Below are positions 36,078 to 47,603 of a DNA stretch of 64,000 nt, piece after piece. The notes beneath the pieces were generated by a model. The model saw nothing but the letters and a program-made list of their open reading frames with translations, was not told where the DNA came from and did no database searches. The translations under genes and the position numbers were made by a program. This DNA comes from Prosthecodimorpha staleyi (lineage in GTDB: Bacteria > Pseudomonadota > Alphaproteobacteria > Rhizobiales > Ancalomicrobiaceae): contig NZ_JAHHZF010000005.1 in NCBI RefSeq assembly GCF_018729455.1, forward strand, positions 402,996 to 466,995, written 5' to 3'. Each line of letters begins with the position of its first letter. Within the stretch, counting starts at the first letter, position 1.

Positions 36078-38189
36078 ATGCGTCGTCCCTTCTTGGCTTT
36101 TACCGCGGTCGCGGCCACGGCCCTCACCGCCATCCCCGACCGTTCTCAGGCACAGCAAGGTCCCGTGGTGCAACTGGACGATGTCGTCGTCGAAGGGCAG
36201 GCGGCGGGGCGCAACGGCACCGAGGGGGCGCGTGGCGTCGTCGGCAATGACGGCTATGTGGCGAAGACCACGCGCACGGCGACCAAGACCGACAGCCCGG
36301 TGATCGAGGTCCCGGCCACGATCAACACGGTGACGCAGAAGCAGCTCGACGAGCGCCGTCCGCAAAATCTGACCGAGGCGCTCGCCTATACGCCGGGCGC
36401 ACGCACCGGCGCCTATGGTTTCGACCCGCGCTTCGACAGTTTCACCATCCGCGGCGTCGACATCACCTATACGGGCGTCTTCCGCGACGGCCTGCGCCAG
36501 TTCAACAGCCCGAGCGGCCTGTTCCGCCTGGAACCCTACGGGCTCGATTCGGTCTCGATCCTGAAGGGGCCGGCCTCGTCGCTCTACGGTGCGAGCGCCT
36601 CGGTCGGCGTCATCGACCTCGTCTCGAAGCGGCCGACCGAATACTGGCTGCGCGAAGTGGGGGTCGAAACCGGCTCCTTCAACCGCAAGCAGGCGACCTT
36701 CGACGTGAGCGGGCCGGCCAACGACGGCGGCACGGTGCTCTGGCGCCTCACCGGCCTCGCCCGCGACGCCGACACCAACATGCCGGGCGTTCCCGACAAC
36801 CGCGTCTTCCTCGCCCCGGCCGTGACCTTCAAGCCGAGCGAGGACACCAAGCTGACCGTGCTCGGCGAGTTCATGAACTCCCGGACCGGCGGTTCGATGT
36901 TCCACGAGAACATCTACGTCCCCTATACGCTCAAGGACGGCACGATCACCTACGAGACCGCCGGCGCGACCAAGAAGCGCCTGTACAATGCGCGCTACAA
37001 CGACTTCACCCAGACCCAGGGACGGCTCGGCTACGAGTTCGAGCATCGCTTCAACGAGATCGTCTCGGTGCACCAGAACCTGCGCTGGTCCGGCCTCTCG
37101 ACCGACGAGAAGTTCGCCGGCACGACCTATGCCGGCCGCGTCAAGGAGGAGATGTTCGCCACTTCGGCAGACACCTATCTGAAGACGCGCCTGAAGACCG
37201 GACCGGTCGAGCACACCATCCTGACCGGCTTCGATCTCGGCTATTCGACCTACGATTCCAGCATCGGCTACAATTTCGCGGCCGTCGCCAACCCGGACAT
37301 GCCCGACCCGACCCGCCAGCGCCAGACCATGGTCGGCGCCTATGTGCAGGACGAGATGAAGCTCGGCGGCTGGCGCCTTCTGCTCGGCGGCCGGCACGAT
37401 TGGCTGTCCAGCACCTACCGGGTTCCGGGCACCGACGCCGAAAAGCAGACCAAGGGCGCCACCACCGGCCGGGCCGGCCTCAGCTACGTGACGGGTTTCG
37501 GCCTGACGCCCTTCGTCAGCTACGGCACTTCGTTCAACGCCAATCCGGGCACGGTGCTGAACGGCGGTGTGGCGGCGCCGACGCGCGGCGAACAGGCCGA
37601 GGCCGGCCTGAAATATGCGCTGCCGGGCACCAACACGCTGCTCACCGCCTCGACCTTCTGGCTGAAGCAGACCGACGGCATCGTCTATACGGTCGTCGAC
37701 AGCGTCAACCAGCAGACCCAGCTCGACTTCCGCTCGCGCGGCTTCGAACTGGAAGCCAACACCTCCTGGAAGAACGGCACCAGCCTGCTCGCCTCATACG
37801 CCTATACCGACACGCGCATCCTGAAGCTTTCGCCGGACACCAACGGCAACGAAGTCAACAGCGTGCCGAAGCATTCCTTCTCGGTCTGGGGCGCCTATGA
37901 CGCGCCGGTCGAGCCGTTCAAGGGCCTCGGCATCGGCGCCGGCCTGCGCTACACCGGCGCCAGCTTCGGCGACGACTACAACCGCGCGGTGATCCGCAAC
38001 AAGCCGGTCAGCTTCGTCGATGCCCGGCTCAGCTACGATTTCGGCGCGCTGAACCCGCAATACAAGGGCCTGACCGGGCAGATCAACGCGCAGAACCTGC
38101 TCGACCGCGTCGAACAGGTCTGCTCCTCCGGCTACTGCTACTACAACCAGGGCCGGAAGATCACCGCCAGCCTGCGGTATCGCTGGTGA
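36078..38189 (+). CDS. TonB-dependent siderophore receptor
   Basis: A 703-residue outer-membrane receptor. Signal peptide (MRRPFLAFTAVAATALTAIP), TonB-box-like VQLDDVVVEGQ, a plug domain (VIEVPATINTVTQKQLDERR to LYGASASVGVIDLVSKRPT), then a 22-strand barrel ending in the aromatic LRYRW needed for insertion. It lacks an N-terminal signalling domain, so it is a plain transporter of the FhuA/FoxA type. GGAGG precedes the ATG at 36078 (a TTG lies one codon upstream). Its stop overlaps the permease start. Confidence 0.93.
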   Translation: MRRPFLAFTAVAATALTAIPDRSQAQQGPVVQLDDVVVEGQAAGRNGTEGARGVVGNDGYVAKTTRTATKTDSPVIEVPATINTVTQKQLDERRPQNLTEALAYTPGARTGAYGFDPRFDSFTIRGVDITYTGVFRDGLRQFNSPSGLFRLEPYGLDSVSILKGPASSLYGASASVGVIDLVSKRPTEYWLREVGVETGSFNRKQATFDVSGPANDGGTVLWRLTGLARDADTNMPGVPDNRVFLAPAVTFKPSEDTKLTVLGEFMNSRTGGSMFHENIYVPYTLKDGTITYETAGATKKRLYNARYNDFTQTQGRLGYEFEHRFNEIVSVHQNLRWSGLSTDEKFAGTTYAGRVKEEMFATSADTYLKTRLKTGPVEHTILTGFDLGYSTYDSSIGYNFAAVANPDMPDPTRQRQTMVGAYVQDEMKLGGWRLLLGGRHDWLSSTYRVPGTDAEKQTKGATTGRAGLSYVTGFGLTPFVSYGTSFNANPGTVLNGGVAAPTRGEQAEAGLKYALPGTNTLLTASTFWLKQTDGIVYTVVDSVNQQTQLDFRSRGFELEANTSWKNGTSLLASYAYTDTRILKLSPDTNGNEVNSVPKHSFSVWGAYDAPVEPFKGLGIGAGLRYTGASFGDDYNRAVIRNKPVSFVDARLSYDFGALNPQYKGLTGQINAQNLLDRVEQVCSSGYCYYNQGRKITASLRYRW

Positions 38190-39436
38190 GCGCGGTCGCC
38201 GCCGCGGACGACGCGCCGCCCGCCGCAAGGCCGGCGGCGCGCCTGCTGATCGGGCTGGGCGGGCTCTATGTCGCCCAGAGCGTGATCGGCGGGGTGGTCT
38301 TCACCGGACTTCCGGCGGTGATGCGCCAGAACGGCGCCTCGCTCGGCGACATCGCCTTCATCCTGCTGACCGTGCTGCCCTGGTCGTTCAAGTTCCTCTG
38401 GGCCCCCGCGGTGGAACGCTTCCGGTCGCCGCATGGCGGGGTCCGGCGCACACGCACCACCGTCGCAATCTTCGGCACGCTCGCCGTCTGCGCGATCCTG
38501 GCGACCGCCCTGATCGGCCCGACCGCGCTCGGCCCCCTGACGGTCGCCATCATGGTCGCCTCCTTCTCGTCGGCGACCCTCGACATCGCCTGCGACGGCC
38601 ATGCGGTGGAGAGCGTCGCCGGCAGGGATCGCGGCCTCGCCAATGCGGCCCAGGTCGGCGGCGCCTATCTCGGCTCCGCGATCGGCGGCGGCCTGTATCT
38701 GGTCCTGCTCGACCATTTCGGCTGGCGCCCCTCGACCCTGGCGATGGCGGCCGTCCTCCTCGTGCTGGCGGCGCCGTTCCTGACCGCCCCGGACGGCGCC
38801 CGCATCGACCGTGCCGACAGGCCGCGGCAATCGCTGCGTCACGCGCTGAAGCGGCCGGCGGTGCGGTCGGGCCTGTTGCTGGTCGGCCTTTTCGTGCTCG
38901 GCCAGAAATGGGCCATGGTGCTGATCGGCCCCTTCCTGATCGACCGGGGCCTCAGTCTCTCGACGATCGGCACCGTCAACGGCATCGGCATTACCGCCCT
39001 TGGCCTCGCCGGTGCGCTCGGCGGCGGCGTCGTACTGCGCCGGTTCAGCGTCTTGGGCGTCATGTCGGCCGCACTCGCCGTGCAGGGCGTCGTCATGTTC
39101 GCCCTCGCCGTCTTCGCCGCCTCGGGCGACGTTGCACCCGCCGCCCTCGTGGCGACCACGCTGGTCTCTTCAGGCAGCTTGGCACTCGGCTTCGTCGCCC
39201 TCTACTCGGATTTGATGGGCCGCGCGTCGGCCGATCAGGCCGGGGTCGACTTCACCCTGTTCCAGAGCATGGACGCGATCGTCAGCCTGATCGGCTGGCG
39301 CCTGGTCGGCCTGTTCGGCGACGCGCTCGGCTTCGCCGCCTGCTTCGCCGGTTCCGGCCTGCTCGCGCTGCTGGCACTCGGACTGCTCCCGATCGTTGCT
39401 GGACGAAATCGTGGCGAGACCGATGGGCACGGCTGA
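38186..39436 (+). CDS. RhtX/FptX-like siderophore permease (MFS/PAT type)
   Basis: A 416-residue inner-membrane protein with about 12 helices. FTGLPAVMRQNGASLGDIAF, WSFKFLWAPAVERF and the SSATLDIACDGHAVE segment resemble the AmpG/RhtX permeases that carry intact siderophores across the inner membrane without an ABC system. The GTG start at 38186 overlaps the receptor stop as GTGA, which ties it to siderophore uptake rather than muropeptide uptake. Confidence 0.85.
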   Translation: MSAVAAADDAPPAARPAARLLIGLGGLYVAQSVIGGVVFTGLPAVMRQNGASLGDIAFILLTVLPWSFKFLWAPAVERFRSPHGGVRRTRTTVAIFGTLAVCAILATALIGPTALGPLTVAIMVASFSSATLDIACDGHAVESVAGRDRGLANAAQVGGAYLGSAIGGGLYLVLLDHFGWRPSTLAMAAVLLVLAAPFLTAPDGARIDRADRPRQSLRHALKRPAVRSGLLLVGLFVLGQKWAMVLIGPFLIDRGLSLSTIGTVNGIGITALGLAGALGGGVVLRRFSVLGVMSAALAVQGVVMFALAVFAASGDVAPAALVATTLVSSGSLALGFVALYSDLMGRASADQAGVDFTLFQSMDAIVSLIGWRLVGLFGDALGFAACFAGSGLLALLALGLLPIVAGRNRGETDGHG

Positions 39437-40256
39437 TATCGGCGGCTGCTTCACCGGCACGCTCGCCCGTTTCGCTGGGACCATCCGGACCGACGACGGC
39501 GGCCCGGGTCTGGCGGCGGATCGGCTGCTCGACCCGGACACCGTCCGCGACCTGATCGAGCGCTATGCGGCGAGCCTGCCCGGCGCCGATCCGCGGGCGA
39601 TCGTTTCCATGTGGAGCCAATGGCATTGTGCGGCCGTGGTCACCCCGGCTGTCGTCGCCTGCGTGATCGCCCGACACCGGCTGCCGGTCGCCCTGGAGGA
39701 TTGCCGGCTCGCGCTGCACGACAACGGCTGCACGGCGGCCGTGCTGGTGCCGGCCGCCGCGCCCGGCATGGCCGCAGCCGAGCGGGTGCCGGAGGACCGG
39801 ATACCCGAGGACCGGATACCCGACGACCGGTCCGGCTCCGCGCCCGTCGGGACCCGGCGGCATTCCGGCTTCGGCGATCTGCTCGACGGCCATCTGGCGC
39901 CGTTGATCGCCTTCATCGCGCGGGAATTTGCGGTTTCGCCCAAGCTCCTCTGGACCAACGCGGCGGCCAGCTTCGCCTGGACCCTGCAGCAATGCGCCGC
40001 CCGGCCCGAAGCCGACAGTGCCGCCCTGTCCGAGGCCGAAGGACGACTGACCCTGGCGGAGGCCTGGCCGACCGGCCGCAATCCCTTTGCCGGTGCGCTG
40101 AGGCCCTCCCCTTTCGTTCCGCTTGAACAGTGCAGCCGCCGCGTCTGCTGCCTGCGCTACCTGCTGCCGGGCTGGGCGGATTGCGGCAGCTTCTGTCCCT
40201 TGCCGGCGCGCGACCGACCGGCCGGGGCCGCGGACAACCCGGCGGGCGACCCGTAA
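39423..40256 (+). CDS. FhuF-like siderophore-iron reductase
   Basis: A 277-residue protein with the C-terminal 2Fe-2S signature of FhuF reductases, here CC-x10-C-x3-C (RRVCCLRYLLPGWADCGSFC), one residue longer than the CC-x10-C-x2-C of E. coli FhuF. It would reduce ferric siderophore in the cytoplasm to release iron. The ATG at 39423 overlaps the permease end by 14 bp. An in-frame 15-bp tandem repeat adds a PEDRIPEDRIPDDR insert around residue 123-136. Third and last gene of the uptake operon. Confidence 0.85.
   Translation: MGTADIGGCFTGTLARFAGTIRTDDGGPGLAADRLLDPDTVRDLIERYAASLPGADPRAIVSMWSQWHCAAVVTPAVVACVIARHRLPVALEDCRLALHDNGCTAAVLVPAAAPGMAAAERVPEDRIPEDRIPDDRSGSAPVGTRRHSGFGDLLDGHLAPLIAFIAREFAVSPKLLWTNAAASFAWTLQQCAARPEADSAALSEAEGRLTLAEAWPTGRNPFAGALRPSPFVPLEQCSRRVCCLRYLLPGWADCGSFCPLPARDRPAGAADNPAGDP
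39792..39830 (+). repeat. 15-bp tandem repeat inside the FhuF-like gene
   Basis: Two exact copies of GAGGACCGGATACCC (39792, 39807) followed by a partial copy (GACGACCGG). Encodes EDRIP-EDRIP-DDR, probably a surface loop. Confidence 0.8.
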
Positions 40257-40383
40257 GGCCCGCATCGGCACCGAAGGCGGCCGGCATGCCCCCGACCTCC
40301 GCCACGGCTCGCATGGCCGGCGGCCTTGCGCCGGACGGCGTTCGGCAGGGCTATTGCATTCAAGTTCAAATATGTTTTTCCGG

Positions 40384-40413
40384 TTGCATACTCGCATTCA
40401 GACATGACATAGT
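40384..40413 (+). promoter_or_regulatory. Candidate promoter of the patatin cassette
   Basis: TTGCAT (40384-40389), 18-bp spacer, CATAGT (40408-40413) in an AT-richer patch 40 bp upstream of the patatin gene. Weak match to the housekeeping consensus. Confidence 0.3.
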
Positions 40414-40453
40414 TTCAGCACCGCGCGGCATTGTGCGCGGAATGGGGGTTCCC

Positions 40454-41608
40454 ATGTCCTTTTCGGAACTCAGGGACGAACCGGACGAATTGCGTCCAGA
40501 AATCGGGCTTTGCCTCTCGGGTGGTGGCTACCGGGCCATGGTGTTCCATGTCGGCGCGCTCTGGCGGCTGAACGAAGCCGGGCTGCTGCGCAAGATCCGG
40601 CGGATTTCTAGCGTCTCCGGCGGCTCGATCACGGCGGCCTATCTGGGCCTCCTCTGGAACGAATTGAATTTCGACGGCGCCGGCCGGGCGCGGTCCTACG
40701 ACAAAGTGGTCGAAGGCATCCGGCGCATGGCCTCGACCAGCATCGACGCCGGGGCGATCCTCGGCGGCATCTTCCTGCCGGGGACGATCAGCGACCGGGT
40801 CGCCCGCGCCTACGCCAAGACGTTGTTCGGCGAGGCGACCTTGCAGGACCTTCCCGACGACGGCGACGGCCAGACGCCGCGCTTCGTGATCAACGCAACC
40901 AATGTCCAGTCGGCGGTGCTGTGGCGCTTCTCGCGGCCCTATATGGGCGACTATCGGGTCGGCCTGATCCGCAACCCGACCGTCTCGCTGGCCACCGCGG
41001 TCGCGGCCTCGTCCGCCTTCCCGCCCATGCTGTCGCCGCTCGAACTGGACATCGACGCCGCCTTCGAGCCGGACGACAAGGCCGATCTGACGGGACCCGA
41101 GTTCCGCCGGCGCGTCATGCTGAGCGACGGCGGCGTCTACGACAATCTCGGGCTGGAGACGGTCTTCAAGTCCTACGAAACGGTGCTGGTCAGCGATGCC
41201 GGACAGAAGGTCGCCCCGGAGCCGGATCCGGCGACCGACTGGGCGCGGCACGCGGTCCGCATCCTCGATGTCGTCGACAATCAGGTGCGCAGCCTGCGCA
41301 AGCGCGCCCTGATCGCCGCCTACCTGTCGAAGGCGCGGACCGGCACCTATTGGGGCATCCGGACGCATTTCGCGGATTACAAGCTCCAGGACGACCCGCT
41401 CGGCTGCGCCGGGCGCGATCCGACCCCGCTCGCCGAGGTGCCGACCCGGCTCAGCGCGATGGATGACGCGACCCAGGAGAAGCTGGTCAACTGGGGCTAT
41501 GCGGTCACCGATGCCGCCTTGCGCCGGCATTTCGATGCCGACCTGCAGGCCCGGTTCGGCGTCGTGATCGGCGCGCCCGAGGGCTTCCCCTATCCCGGAG
41601 GCTACTGA
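40454..41608 (+). CDS. Patatin-like phospholipase
   Basis: A 384-residue patatin-fold lipase with a Ser-Asp dyad. GLCLSGGGYRAMVFHVGALW is the oxyanion glycine loop, ISSVSGGSITAAYLG the nucleophile elbow (the canonical GxSxG reads SVSGG here) and LSDGGVYDNLGLE supplies the Asp. It should hydrolyse acyl esters of membrane lipids. No signal peptide, so cytoplasmic. The ATG at 40454 with GGGGG upstream is preferred to 40442. First gene of a cassette with a zinc protease and an MBL hydrolase (52-bp gap to the next). Confidence 0.9.
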   Translation: MSFSELRDEPDELRPEIGLCLSGGGYRAMVFHVGALWRLNEAGLLRKIRRISSVSGGSITAAYLGLLWNELNFDGAGRARSYDKVVEGIRRMASTSIDAGAILGGIFLPGTISDRVARAYAKTLFGEATLQDLPDDGDGQTPRFVINATNVQSAVLWRFSRPYMGDYRVGLIRNPTVSLATAVAASSAFPPMLSPLELDIDAAFEPDDKADLTGPEFRRRVMLSDGGVYDNLGLETVFKSYETVLVSDAGQKVAPEPDPATDWARHAVRILDVVDNQVRSLRKRALIAAYLSKARTGTYWGIRTHFADYKLQDDPLGCAGRDPTPLAEVPTRLSAMDDATQEKLVNWGYAVTDAALRRHFDADLQARFGVVIGAPEGFPYPGGY

Positions 41609-41660
41609 CCGGCCGCCACCCTGCCTCGTCTGTTCGGGACACATCCAGGAGGATTGTCCA

Positions 41661-43574
41661 ATGCCGGATCTGCCGGTGCCGCGCCGCCGCTCGGGTTTGA
41701 AGCCGCCCTTCCGCCGCCTGCGGATCTATGCCTTCGATCCGTCGGCCTCGCTCGACCTGCAGCTTGCCGTCGTCAACGAGGCGACGATCGGCCTGGATTG
41801 GGAGCGGCTGGAGCCGGGTCCCGTCGGCGACTATCTCGAAGTGGTCGACGTCGATCCAGCCACCGGCGGCTTCTATGCGGCGGCCGACCTCGACGATCCG
41901 GCGCTCCTGGTGCAGGACGGATTCGCGCCGTCGGAGGGCAATCCGAAATTTCATCAGCAGATGGTCTATGCCGTCGCGATGCTGACCATCCGGAATTTCG
42001 AGCGTGCCCTCGGCCGGAAGGTGCTCTGGTCGCTGCGGCCGTGGAATGCGTCCATGGAGCCGGCGGCAAAGGCCGATCGCTATGTCGGCCGCCTGCGGAT
42101 CTATCCCCATGCGCTGCGCGAGGCGAACGCCTATTACAGCCCCCAGAAGCTCGCCCTTCTGTTCGGCTATTTCCGCGCTTCGCGCACCCATCCCGGGCGC
42201 AACCTGCCCGGCGGCCTCGTCTTCACCTGTCTGTCTCACGACGTGATCGCCCATGAGACGACCCACGCCATCCTGGACGGCCTGCATCCGCATTTCATCG
42301 ACGCGAGCAATGTCGACATGCTGGCGTTCCACGAGGCCTTCGCCGATATCGTCGCCCTGTTCCAGCACTTCACGCTGAGCGATCCGCTGAAGCAGCAGAT
42401 CGCCGCGCTCAAGGGCAATCTCGGCAAGCGCTCGCTGCTGAGCGGCCTCGCCAAGCAGTTCGGCGAGGCGATCGGCCATTACGGCGCCCTGCGCGACGCC
42501 ATCGACGCGGTCGACGAGGCGACCGGGCTGCCCGACCCGTCCGCGCTGGGGCGGACCACCGAGCCGCATGGCCGCGGCGCGATTCTGGTCGCCGCCGTGT
42601 TCGATGCCTTCGTGTCGATCTACCGGTCCCGCGTCGCCGATCTCCTGCGCCTGACCACCGGGGACGGGACGCGCTATCCGGACGGCGACCTGCATCCCGA
42701 TCTGGTCAACCGCCTGGCGGACGAAGCCGCCAAGGCGGCGGGCCATGTGCTGCGCATCTGCGTACGGGCGCTCGACTACCTGCCGCCGGTCGACATCACC
42801 TTCGGCGACTATCTGCGCGCCCTGGTCACCGCCGACCACGATCTCGTCGCCAACGACGACCGCGGCTACCGCATCGCCTTCATCGAAGCCTTCCGCCGGC
42901 GCGGCATCTATCCGAGGAACTGCCGGTCGCTGTCGATCGAGAACCTGCTCTGGGAGGAGCCGGACACCCCGATCGAGATCGATTGGCTCAAGGACGAGGT
43001 CTTTGCGGCCCAGGACGACCGGCGCGCGATCCACGATGCCGCCCTGCAGCGGCAGGCGGAGTTGGAGAACTGGCTGCGCGACCGGGCGCCCTTCACGCGC
43101 GAGGCGATCCGCTCGCTCGGTCTGTGGCTGGACGAGACGGCGCCGAAAACCGTCCGCCGGGTGCGGACGACCCAGCGGCCGCACTTCACGGTCAATTCGC
43201 TGCGCGTGGCCAGCCGCGTCGGCCCGGACGGACAGCAGGAACAGCAGATCGTCATCGAGATCACGCAGGAGCGCCGCGGCTTTGCCGACGAGACCGATCA
43301 GGCGACGGCCGATGCCACCGGCCGTGCCCCGGGCCAACGCGCGGCCTTCACCTTCCGTGGCGGCGCGACGCTGATCGTCGACTACCGGACCCGAGCCGTC
43401 CGCTACTGCATCGCCAAGGATATCGGCGACAACGAGCGTCTGGCGGGGCAGCGCGCCTTCCTGTTCGGCGCCCCCGGCGAGCCCCCCGGCGCGACCTATT
43501 TCGGCTTTGCCCGGCGCAAGGAACCCTTCGCCTTTCTGCACCGCGTGCTCGAGGAGGACGGCCATGGCCACTGA
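41661..43574 (+). CDS. Gluzincin-type zinc metallopeptidase, uncharacterised
   Basis: A 637-residue protein with a thermolysin-like (gluzincin) zinc site: DVIAHETTHAILDGL gives HExxH near residue 200 and LAFHEAFADIVALF gives the third ligand Glu downstream. There is no signal peptide or propeptide, so it appears to be an intracellular protease, unlike secreted M4 enzymes. The C-terminal third (about 480-637) is a separate beta-rich region with HFTVNSLRVASRVG. The AGGAGGA ribosome site precedes the ATG; its stop overlaps the MBL gene start by 11 bp. Family identity beyond gluzincin is uncertain. Confidence 0.8.
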   Translation: MPDLPVPRRRSGLKPPFRRLRIYAFDPSASLDLQLAVVNEATIGLDWERLEPGPVGDYLEVVDVDPATGGFYAAADLDDPALLVQDGFAPSEGNPKFHQQMVYAVAMLTIRNFERALGRKVLWSLRPWNASMEPAAKADRYVGRLRIYPHALREANAYYSPQKLALLFGYFRASRTHPGRNLPGGLVFTCLSHDVIAHETTHAILDGLHPHFIDASNVDMLAFHEAFADIVALFQHFTLSDPLKQQIAALKGNLGKRSLLSGLAKQFGEAIGHYGALRDAIDAVDEATGLPDPSALGRTTEPHGRGAILVAAVFDAFVSIYRSRVADLLRLTTGDGTRYPDGDLHPDLVNRLADEAAKAAGHVLRICVRALDYLPPVDITFGDYLRALVTADHDLVANDDRGYRIAFIEAFRRRGIYPRNCRSLSIENLLWEEPDTPIEIDWLKDEVFAAQDDRRAIHDAALQRQAELENWLRDRAPFTREAIRSLGLWLDETAPKTVRRVRTTQRPHFTVNSLRVASRVGPDGQQEQQIVIEITQERRGFADETDQATADATGRAPGQRAAFTFRGGATLIVDYRTRAVRYCIAKDIGDNERLAGQRAFLFGAPGEPPGATYFGFARRKEPFAFLHRVLEEDGHGH

Positions 43575-45189
43575 GCCCCGTGCCCGCCGCAAGCGCAGCC
43601 CGAAGCCCGCCGGCAGCGCGCCGGAACCGCCCGCCCCGGCGCCCGATCCGGCACCCGGCCCGACGCCGCTGCCGCCGGACCGCATCGCGGTCCGGATGTA
43701 TCGAGACATTCTGGGCGACTGCTTCCTGCTGCGCATCCCGGCCGACGAAGGGCGGGTGCATGTCCTGATCGACTGCGGCATCCTGCAGGGCATGCCGGCG
43801 GCGGAGGCGCGGGCGCGGCGGATCATGGCCGACATCGCCCGGGAGACGCGCCACCTCGACGTGCTGATCGTCACGCACGAACACTGGGATCATCTGTCCG
43901 GTTTCCGGCAGGCCTCCGACATCTTCGACACGCTCACGATCGGCGAATTGTGGCTCGCCTGGACCGAGGACGACCGCGACGAATTGGCAAGGCGCCTGCG
44001 TGCCGGGCGCGAGAGCGCGCTGAAGGTGATCGAACGGAGTTTCGCGGCGATCGCGAAGACCTCGGCGCTGGCAGCCGGCGCGGAGGAGGACGACGAGGAC
44101 GACGAGATGGCGCCGGCGACCTTCGGGCGGATGGACGGCGTCGCCGGCCTGATGGCTTTTGCCGGCCGTGCCCCCGGCCTCGCCGCTACCGGCGGCACCG
44201 GCACCATCCTCGACATGCTGCGCGCCAAGGCGGCCAAGATCCGCTTCCTGAAGCCCGGCGAGACGCCCTTGCACCTGCCCGGTTCGGTCGCGTGCCGCGC
44301 CCATATCCTGGGGCCGCCGCGCGACGAGGCGCGTCTGAAGCGCAGCAATCCGAGCAAGGCCCGCCCGGAGGTCTACCAACTGGCCGACGACACCGTCGGC
44401 GACGACATCTTCTTTCTGGCCGCCCTGCCGTTGGAGGACACCGACCCGGTGGCCCTCAACCTGGCCCGGCCCTTCGCCCGGAAATACCTTCTGAGCGCCG
44501 ATGACCCTCGCACCGCCGTCGTCGACAGTGAGGAACGCGATGCGCTGGACACCTTCGTCGCCCGCTACGAAGATCCGGCCGAGGCCTGGCGGCGGATCGA
44601 CGACGACTGGCTCGGCGCCGGCGAACAGCTCGCGCTGAAACTCGATTCCGACACCAACAACACCAGCCTGGCGATCGCCTTCGAGATCGGCCTCGGGCCG
44701 GCCAGCCGCGTGCTGCTCTTCCCCGGCGACGCCCAGGTCGGCAACTGGCTGTCCTGGGGCGACTACCGCTGGCTCGACGATAGGGACAAGCCCGACTCCG
44801 CGCTCGGTATCGAGGACCTGCTCGCGAAGACCGTCCTCTACAAGGTCGGCCATCACGGCAGCCATAACGCCACCCTGCGCGAACGCGGCCTCGAACTGAT
44901 GACCAACGAGAATCTGGTCGCGATGATCCCGGTCGCGGAGGATTTCGCCCGCAGCAGCAAGCATTGGAACATGCCGTTCCCCTCCCTGCTGGAACGTCTT
45001 GAGATGAAGACCGGCGGCCGCATCCTGCGCGCGGATCGGCGCCGCGCCGATCTCGAGGCGGCGGCCGCCGCAAGGGCCGGCAAGTCCGGCGAACTGTCGC
45101 GCGCTGCCTGGGACTCGTTTCTCGACATGGTTGCGGATGTCGCGGGCGATGCGGAGCCGGTGGCGATCGAATACGCGATCCGCGTCTGA
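43564..45189 (+). CDS. Metallo-beta-lactamase-fold hydrolase (ComEC/Rec2-like)
   Basis: A 541-residue protein with a Pro/Lys-rich N-terminal tail (about 37 residues) and an MBL domain: FLLRIPADEGRVHVLIDCG, VTHEHWDHLSGF (HxHxDH), LLFPGDAQ and KVGHHGSHNAT, the last being typical of the ComEC C-terminal hydrolase group. A long acidic insert (AEEDDEDDE near residue 175) interrupts the fold. No membrane segments, so it is not ComEC itself. It may cleave a phosphodiester or nucleotide. It overlaps the protease gene and ends the cassette. Confidence 0.85.
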   Translation: MATEPRARRKRSPKPAGSAPEPPAPAPDPAPGPTPLPPDRIAVRMYRDILGDCFLLRIPADEGRVHVLIDCGILQGMPAAEARARRIMADIARETRHLDVLIVTHEHWDHLSGFRQASDIFDTLTIGELWLAWTEDDRDELARRLRAGRESALKVIERSFAAIAKTSALAAGAEEDDEDDEMAPATFGRMDGVAGLMAFAGRAPGLAATGGTGTILDMLRAKAAKIRFLKPGETPLHLPGSVACRAHILGPPRDEARLKRSNPSKARPEVYQLADDTVGDDIFFLAALPLEDTDPVALNLARPFARKYLLSADDPRTAVVDSEERDALDTFVARYEDPAEAWRRIDDDWLGAGEQLALKLDSDTNNTSLAIAFEIGLGPASRVLLFPGDAQVGNWLSWGDYRWLDDRDKPDSALGIEDLLAKTVLYKVGHHGSHNATLRERGLELMTNENLVAMIPVAEDFARSSKHWNMPFPSLLERLEMKTGGRILRADRRRADLEAAAAARAGKSGELSRAAWDSFLDMVADVAGDAEPVAIEYAIRV

Positions 45190-45311
45190 GGCCGGCGCGC
45201 GGACCGCGGCCGCCGTGCCGTCGACGCGCGGCCGCCGCCCGCGCGCCGGATCGCCTGGAACACCGTGCATGCCGGTGGCCTTCCGCGCGGCCTTCGGCTA
45301 AACCGGCCGGC

Positions 45312-47134
<1,823 letters not shown>

Positions 47135-47135
<1 letters not shown>

Positions 47136-47201
47136 AGCATTTCCCAATCGGATGCCCCATCCGATCGCCGCGAACATGCTCCGGGTTCAAGACCTTGAGC
47201 C
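47135..47201 (+). repeat. Dispersed palindromic repeat, copy B
   Basis: 67 bp starting GAGCATTTCCCAATCGGATG, with the inverted arm CATCCGATCG and the CTTGAGCC end seen in the copy at 30951-31018. It directly abuts the uup stop codon and could act as a transcription-end hairpin. Confidence 0.75.
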
Positions 47202-47528
47202 GGTCCCTTGCGTCCGGACCGCTTGGAGCCGGGGCAGGACGGGCCGCAGGCCGGCGGGCGCCCTGCCCCGACGGGTGCCCATCGAGGCGCCCCGTCGCCG
47301 CGCCCCGATGCGGCGCCGGCGGCTCCCGCCCGGCGCTGCCGCCGGTCCGCGCGCGGCCCAGTCACCGCATCGACCTGCATCGCCCGACGGTCGCGACGAT
47401 CCGGTTCCGGCACTTCTCCACAGATCAGACGCCGCTTTCCAATTCGCCGCCCGATGCCCCTTGCATCCCCCGCCCCCCTGTGGCAGATACCGCCCCACAT
47501 CGGACCGGCCCCGCCGGCACCCGGGTTC
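47202..47528. other. Intergenic region upstream of tRNA-Thr
   Basis: 327 bp between the repeat and the tRNA gene with no credible open frame on either strand. It should include the tRNA promoter. Confidence 0.5.
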
Positions 47529-47603
<75 letters not shown>

